From NCBI GenBank assembly GCA_964580585.1, contig CAZOKZ010000105.1:1-9660 (forward strand): 9,660 nucleotides of DNA. Reading direction: 5' to 3'. The stretch comes from CAZOKZ01 sp964580585. Its GTDB lineage: Bacteria > Sumerlaeota > Sumerlaeia > SLMS01 > JAHLLQ01. The notes under the pieces are model-generated. The model saw only the letters and a program-made list of their open reading frames with translations, did not search any database and was not told the DNA's origin. The translations under genes were made by a program, and so were the position numbers. Shown here in pieces: positions 6,991 through 9,660 of the stretch (positions within the stretch are counted from its first letter, which is position 1; every line of letters begins with the position of its first letter).

Positions 6991-7005
6991 ATTGTTGCGG
7001 ACAAT
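6991..7005. repeat. Inverted repeat ATTGT-tgcgg-ACAAT in the divergent promoter region
   Basis: ATTGT (6991-6995) and ACAAT (7001-7005) are exact complements around five bases. The site lies in the 136-base gap between the membrane-protein gene (minus strand) and the kinase gene (plus strand), 36 bases before the kinase start, where an operator would sit. The same half-sites occur at 8371-8375 and 8386-8390 before the HU gene, with a ten-base spacer. Five-base arms can arise by chance. Confidence 0.25.
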
Positions 7006-7040
7006 GCCACGGAAAATTCGACCAGCGTTTTGTGTGAACT

Positions 7041-8264
7041 ATGGAACAATCAACTTTCGCCAACAAATTTATCTCGCGGCTCAGTTTAATCGACCCTCCT
7101 CAGATTGAGTCATTTATGACTCAATTGGTCAAAGAGAAAGACTTTCAAAAGGCCATTTTCGATTGTCTGCAGGAGGGAATCGTTGTCGTGGGGAGCGACC
7201 AACGGGTGGTTTTCGCCAATGAAGCCAGTCGTGGGTTGCTGGGGTTGGGCGGACGGAAAATCACGGGCGAGTCATTGCGGTCGCTGATCAAGGCGAAGGC
7301 GCTTGTGCTGTTAGCCGATGAGTTTGAAGAGCATCGACATCCGATCAGCCATCAGGAAATTCGCGTTCGCACGCCAGCCAGCCGCATTTATTCGGTTTCG
7401 ATCATCCCCGTAGGGGAAAAAGACGGTGTGGCGACTCATAGCGTCTGGATTATCAGCGACCAGACGGAAACTCATCGCCGCGCAGCCGAGCGCCATCAGC
7501 AAGAGAGTATCCGGTCGTTGGCGACGTTGACCGCGGGGATTGCGCACGAGATCAAAAACCCGCTGAACAGCATGAATATTCACGCGCAATTAATCGCCAA
7601 GGCCGCGCGCGATTTTGCGGACACACAAGAGCCTTCGCCGCAGCTCGAGCGCCTCGACAAAAGCACCGGCGTGCTGCTCGAAGAAATTTCCCGCCTCGCG
7701 CGGATCGTCGATCAGTTTATCAAGGCCGTGCGCCCCGTGAAATTGTCCCAACGGCCGACGAACATCAACACGTTGCTGAATACGGTGGCTGATTTGATCC
7801 GTCCCGAATGCCATGCACGCCATATCGAGCTGGAACTGGATCTCGATCCCGTGATGCCGTTGATCAACCTGGATGGCGAACAATTGCATCAGGCCATTTT
7901 GAACGTGGCGAAAAACGGGATGGAGGCGATTGACAAACCAGAGGGCCGGTTGGTTTTGCGTTCGATGGTTAAGAGCGATCTGGCATTGATTGAAATCGAG
8001 GACAATGGATGCGGTATTCCGGAGGCAGAGCGGTTGACGATTTTCGAACCGTACCACACGACGAAGTTCGAGGGCTCGGGCCTTGGTTTGATGGTCGTGT
8101 TTCGCATCGTCAGCGCTCACAAAGGCGCGCTTGGCCTCGACAGCGAGGTGGGACAGGGGACGGTTTTTAAGATCGCCCTGCCGTTGGACGAACGTCCCGT
8201 GCGGTTGCTGAACGTTGACGCTCACCCCGAAACAGTGATTCCCACGGACCTTCAAACTTCGTAA
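7041..8264 (+). CDS. Soluble PAS-domain sensor histidine kinase (NtrB-like)
   Basis: The product is 407 residues with no membrane segment, so it should sense a cytoplasmic signal, autophosphorylate on His and pass phosphate to a response regulator. Residues about 36-145 form a PAS domain (GIVVVGSDQRVVFANEAS). The dimerisation helix holds the H-box AGIAHEIKNPLNS with His169. The ATPase domain follows: N-box NVAKNGMEAI (Asn288 and Asn292), G1 DNGCGIPE (321-328), F-box IFEPYHTTK and G2 GSGLGL (345-350). The layout matches the NtrB/AtoS group of kinases, which often partner sigma54-dependent regulators; that partnership is an inference. A 22-residue tail follows the ATPase core. The ATG at 7041 is the first possible start, since TGA lies in frame at 7035-7037, but no Shine-Dalgarno sequence is visible ahead of it. 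No response regulator gene is in the window. It is divergent from the ABC operon. Confidence 0.94.
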   Translation: MEQSTFANKFISRLSLIDPPQIESFMTQLVKEKDFQKAIFDCLQEGIVVVGSDQRVVFANEASRGLLGLGGRKITGESLRSLIKAKALVLLADEFEEHRHPISHQEIRVRTPASRIYSVSIIPVGEKDGVATHSVWIISDQTETHRRAAERHQQESIRSLATLTAGIAHEIKNPLNSMNIHAQLIAKAARDFADTQEPSPQLERLDKSTGVLLEEISRLARIVDQFIKAVRPVKLSQRPTNINTLLNTVADLIRPECHARHIELELDLDPVMPLINLDGEQLHQAILNVAKNGMEAIDKPEGRLVLRSMVKSDLALIEIEDNGCGIPEAERLTIFEPYHTTKFEGSGLGLMVVFRIVSAHKGALGLDSEVGQGTVFKIALPLDERPVRLLNVDAHPETVIPTDLQTS

Positions 8265-8284
8265 AACGGGCCTGTTTTTGAAGG
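8249..8284 (+). repeat. Inverted repeat spanning the kinase stop codon
   Basis: CCTTCAAA (8249-8256) and TTTGAAGG (8277-8284) are exact complements around a 20-base loop that contains the TAA stop (8262-8264) and GGGCC. It may stabilise the 3' end of the transcript. There is no following T-run, so I do not call it a terminator. Confidence 0.35.
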
Positions 8285-8315
8285 GGAAACGTGTGTTTTG
8301 AAACTCGCGTGAAGA

Positions 8316-8344
8316 CGAATCGCCGCATTTTTAGCGGCGATTTG
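8316..8344 (+). terminator. Strong hairpin after the kinase gene, terminator-like without a T-run
   Basis: AATCGCCGC (8318-8326) and GCGGCGATT (8334-8342) pair perfectly around an ATTTTTA loop. One G/T wobble and one C/G pair extend the stem to 11. It begins about 50 bases after the kinase stop and separates the kinase from the HU gene, the usual place for a terminator. However, the following bases are TGGGGCC rather than T-rich. It may act with a factor, or as a 3'-end stabiliser. Confidence 0.5.
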
Positions 8345-8532
8345 GGGCCTTGAGGCTGAAAAAGCGCGAAATTGTGCATTTTTTTACAATATTGCACGTT
8401 CTTTTCGTTGACTCTATTGGGGCGGAAGGGGGTTTTGACTAATGAAGCATCGACGCATGCCCGTGCTGCGATCATGCCAGGTTCTCCCTGGGGAGGCCGC
8501 AAATTTCCCATCCAGTTAAAGGATTGTTTCTC

Positions 8533-8832
8533 ATGGCCAAGAAACCTCACAAGCCGTTCACCAAGGCCCAGCTGATGTCCCATTTGGCGGAAAAAACCGG
8601 TATCGCGAAAAAAGACGTGATCGCTCTGTATGAAGAATTGGTGCAGCTTTCCTACGCGGAAGCGAAGAAGGAAAAAGGTTTCACGTTCCCCGGCGTTGGT
8701 AAATTGATCGTCGTCAAACGCAAAGCTCGCAAGGGCCGCAACCCGCAGACGGGCGAAGAAATCAAAATCCCCGCTGGCAAGGCTCTCAAGTTCCGTTTGG
8801 CAAAGGTTGCCAAAGATAGCACGGTCGTCTGA
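8533..8832 (+). CDS. HU/IHF-family histone-like DNA-binding protein
   Basis: The product is 99 residues, slightly longer than the usual 90 or so. HU-family dimers bend DNA, organise the nucleoid and assist replication, recombination and transcription. The N-terminal helices (about 10-46, KAQLMSHLAEKTGIAKKD) form the dimer body. GFTFPGVGKLIVVKRKARKG (49-68) is the family core, and RNPQTGEEI holds the arm tip with the DNA-intercalating proline (Pro71). The extension is mainly the basic N-terminal MAKKPHK segment and the C-terminal VAKDSTVV. The ATG at 8533 has AAAGGA nine bases upstream; an in-frame TTG at 8524 is too close to that site. Whether the protein is closer to HU or IHF cannot be told by eye. 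It appears to be its own transcription unit, with a 268-base gap ahead and a terminator-like fold behind. Confidence 0.95.
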   Translation: MAKKPHKPFTKAQLMSHLAEKTGIAKKDVIALYEELVQLSYAEAKKEKGFTFPGVGKLIVVKRKARKGRNPQTGEEIKIPAGKALKFRLAKVAKDSTVV

Positions 8833-8925
8833 TTCCTATCGGCGACACCTGAGCTCGATATATGGCGCGCCCTGGCTTTTTTTCCGAAATTCACTCGGGA
8901 AACGTCCGGGCGCTTCATCTTTTTT

Positions 8926-9003
8926 AAGGCGAAAGGATAAAGGCTGAAAGCGGAATATATTCCTGGATTCTATTTTGCCACCATCCTTTTGCCTTCTTTT
9001 TTT
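8926..9003 (+). terminator. Long-stem terminator-like structure after HU
   Basis: AAGGCGAAAGGAT (8926-8938) pairs with ATCCTTTTGCCTT (8983-8995) over 13 positions with a single G/T wobble. One C then precedes seven T's (8997-9003). The 44-base loop contains the perfect palindrome GGAATATATTCC, which could fold as an inner hairpin. Stem plus T-run fits an intrinsic terminator, but the loop is much larger than normal and the stem is only moderately GC-rich. A simpler weak candidate, GAAACG/CGCTTC (8899-8916) followed by T's, lies just before it. Confidence 0.5.
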
Positions 9004-9027
9004 CCCTCGTTTAATCCGCTTGTATGT

Positions 9028-9044
9028 GCAACCGTCATGGTTGC
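9028..9044. repeat. Hairpin GCAACC-gtcat-GGTTGC upstream of the TPR gene
   Basis: The six-base arms (9028-9033 and 9039-9044) are exact complements around a five-base loop, starting about 115 bases before the TPR gene start. It could be an operator or a leader structure; there is no T-run behind it. Confidence 0.35.
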
Positions 9045-9143
9045 CGTGCGTCAGGTTTGGGTTGCCCGCCACCGCACCGGGGGCCGCAATGCGTTCCTTC
9101 GGACGATTTGCCCGAAACTTGAGACAGACAGGAAACCGGGGAC

Positions 9144-9660
9144 ATGGAAGGCCACGAGCTGAACGAACATCTCGAAAAACTATACACCAGCGCCGAGGCG
9201 GCTTCGAGCGAAGGGTTGGTGGATCGCGCCATCAAGCAATGTGAGGCGGCGATCGAGTTGCTCGATTTGAATTTCGATGAAGATTGCAAATTTACCCATT
9301 CGGATTTTCTGATGCTGGCGGGGCACGCGTGCTGGGAAGACGGCGATATAGAGGCGGCCCAGCGTTTTTATCGCCAGGCCTACGACATGGAACCCAATCG
9401 GCTCGATACGGCGGTTGCCATGGGGGTGGCGATGTTTCATTTGGGGCGGTTTGTGGCCGCGCAATATCATCTCGAAATGGTTTCCGTTGAAGATCCGGAA
9501 ATTGGCGAAGTCTGGTATTACCTGGCATTGCTCGCGTTGCGACGAAACGACGCAAATCTGGCGGATATTTTCTTCTGTCGCGCCAATGATCTGGAACCCG
9601 AGCGCTGGTTGAAGCCGAAGTTTCTCTCGTTGCCGGAAACCGAGAAGTTCCTCCAGGACG
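9144..9660 (+). CDS. TPR-repeat protein (partial, C-terminus outside window)
   Basis: The frame opens with MEGHELNEHL at the ATG at 9144 and stays open for 172 residues to the window edge. AGGA lies ten bases upstream and a closer GGGG also occurs, so the start is reasonable. There is no signal peptide, so a cytoplasmic location is likely. After an opening helix pair (about 5-40), three TPR-like helix pairs can be seen: about 55-86 (LAGHACWEDGDIEAAQRFY, ending MEPN), 88-118 (AVAMGVAMFHLGRFVAAQYHLE) given here as AVAMGVAMFHLG then RFVAAQYHLE, and 122-153 (VWYYLALLALRRNDANLADI, ending LEPE). TPRs are protein-interaction scaffolds. The last visible residues, FLSLPETEKFLQD, resemble the approach to the small zinc-metallopeptidase-like domain found after TPRs in some bacterial proteins, but the diagnostic part lies beyond the window. 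Function unknown. Confidence 0.85.
   Translation, partial: MEGHELNEHLEKLYTSAEAASSEGLVDRAIKQCEAAIELLDLNFDEDCKFTHSDFLMLAGHACWEDGDIEAAQRFYRQAYDMEPNRLDTAVAMGVAMFHLGRFVAAQYHLEMVSVEDPEIGEVWYYLALLALRRNDANLADIFFCRANDLEPERWLKPKFLSLPETEKFLQD

Larger units (their letters stand above)
8833..9143. other. Intergenic region after HU, 311 bases, terminator-like folds and T-runs, no gene
   Basis: This gap holds three T-runs (8877-8883, 8920-8925, 8997-9003), a long-stem structure (8926-9003), a perfect GGAATATATTCC palindrome (8952-8963) and a GCAACC/GGTTGC hairpin (9028-9044). Short open frames here are low-complexity shadows. A promoter for the TPR gene is expected but I found no convincing -35/-10 pair. 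Confidence 0.6.

Noticed and set aside
8385..8390. TACAAT as a -10 box for HU
   Set aside because: It matches five of six bases but has no acceptable -35 hexamer 16-18 bases upstream and no TGn extension.
8524..8532. TTG start for HU, adding three residues
   Set aside because: It directly abuts AAAGGA; the ATG at 8533 has nine-base spacing and gives the usual MAKK opening.
8864..8871. GGCGCGCC palindrome followed by a T-run as an HU terminator
   Set aside because: The palindrome has no loop and is separated from the T-run; it does not make a convincing stem.
1..9660. Mobile element, prophage, CRISPR array, tRNA or rRNA
   Set aside because: I saw no transposase or integrase motifs, regularly spaced repeats, or cloverleaf or rRNA-like sequence on either strand.

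Overview
The window (about 53% G+C by eye) looks like chromosomal DNA from an uncultured, envelope-rich, Gram-negative-type bacterium. An exported AMIN/Amidase_3 cell-wall amidase, a large secreted BACON/VWA protein and an HU-like protein fit lineages such as the FCB/PVC-related or Sumerlaeota/Hinthialibacterota-like candidate phyla. That placement is a guess from domain style, because no marker gene is present. I see no phage, transposase, integrase, CRISPR array, tRNA or rRNA.

Layout: (1) 1-2585, minus strand, partial: a large exported protein with three BACON-type beta-sandwich domains, a jelly-roll-like insert and a von Willebrand A domain; its 3' end lies outside the window. (2) 2586-3149: a 564-base divergent intergenic region with several hairpins and no convincing gene. 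(3) 3150-4418, plus: periplasmic N-acetylmuramoyl-L-alanine amidase. It ends tail-to-tail, six bases from (4) 4425-4919, minus: a small HEAT-like protein with its own near-consensus sigma70-type promoter at 5061-5089. (5) 5118-6904, minus: a tight two-gene operon with a single-pass membrane-anchored protein of unknown function followed by an ABC ATPase; no permease gene is in view. (6) 7041-8264, plus and divergent from the operon: a soluble PAS-containing NtrB-like histidine kinase without an adjacent response regulator. (7) 8533-8832, plus: an HU/IHF-family DNA-binding protein, followed by a long-stem terminator-like structure. (8) 9144 to the window end, plus: a TPR protein, cut by the window edge.

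How the genes relate: the amidase, the secreted BACON/VWA protein and the membrane-anchored protein with its ABC ATPase all act at or beyond the cytoplasmic membrane, so the window has an envelope theme. The kinase, HU and TPR genes look like separate transcription units. Only the membrane-protein/ATPase pair has sequence evidence (17-base spacing) for co-expression. I do not see a clear new multi-gene system. The least explained parts are the ATPase/anchored-protein pair without a permease, the multi-domain BACON/VWA protein and the hairpin-rich non-coding stretches.
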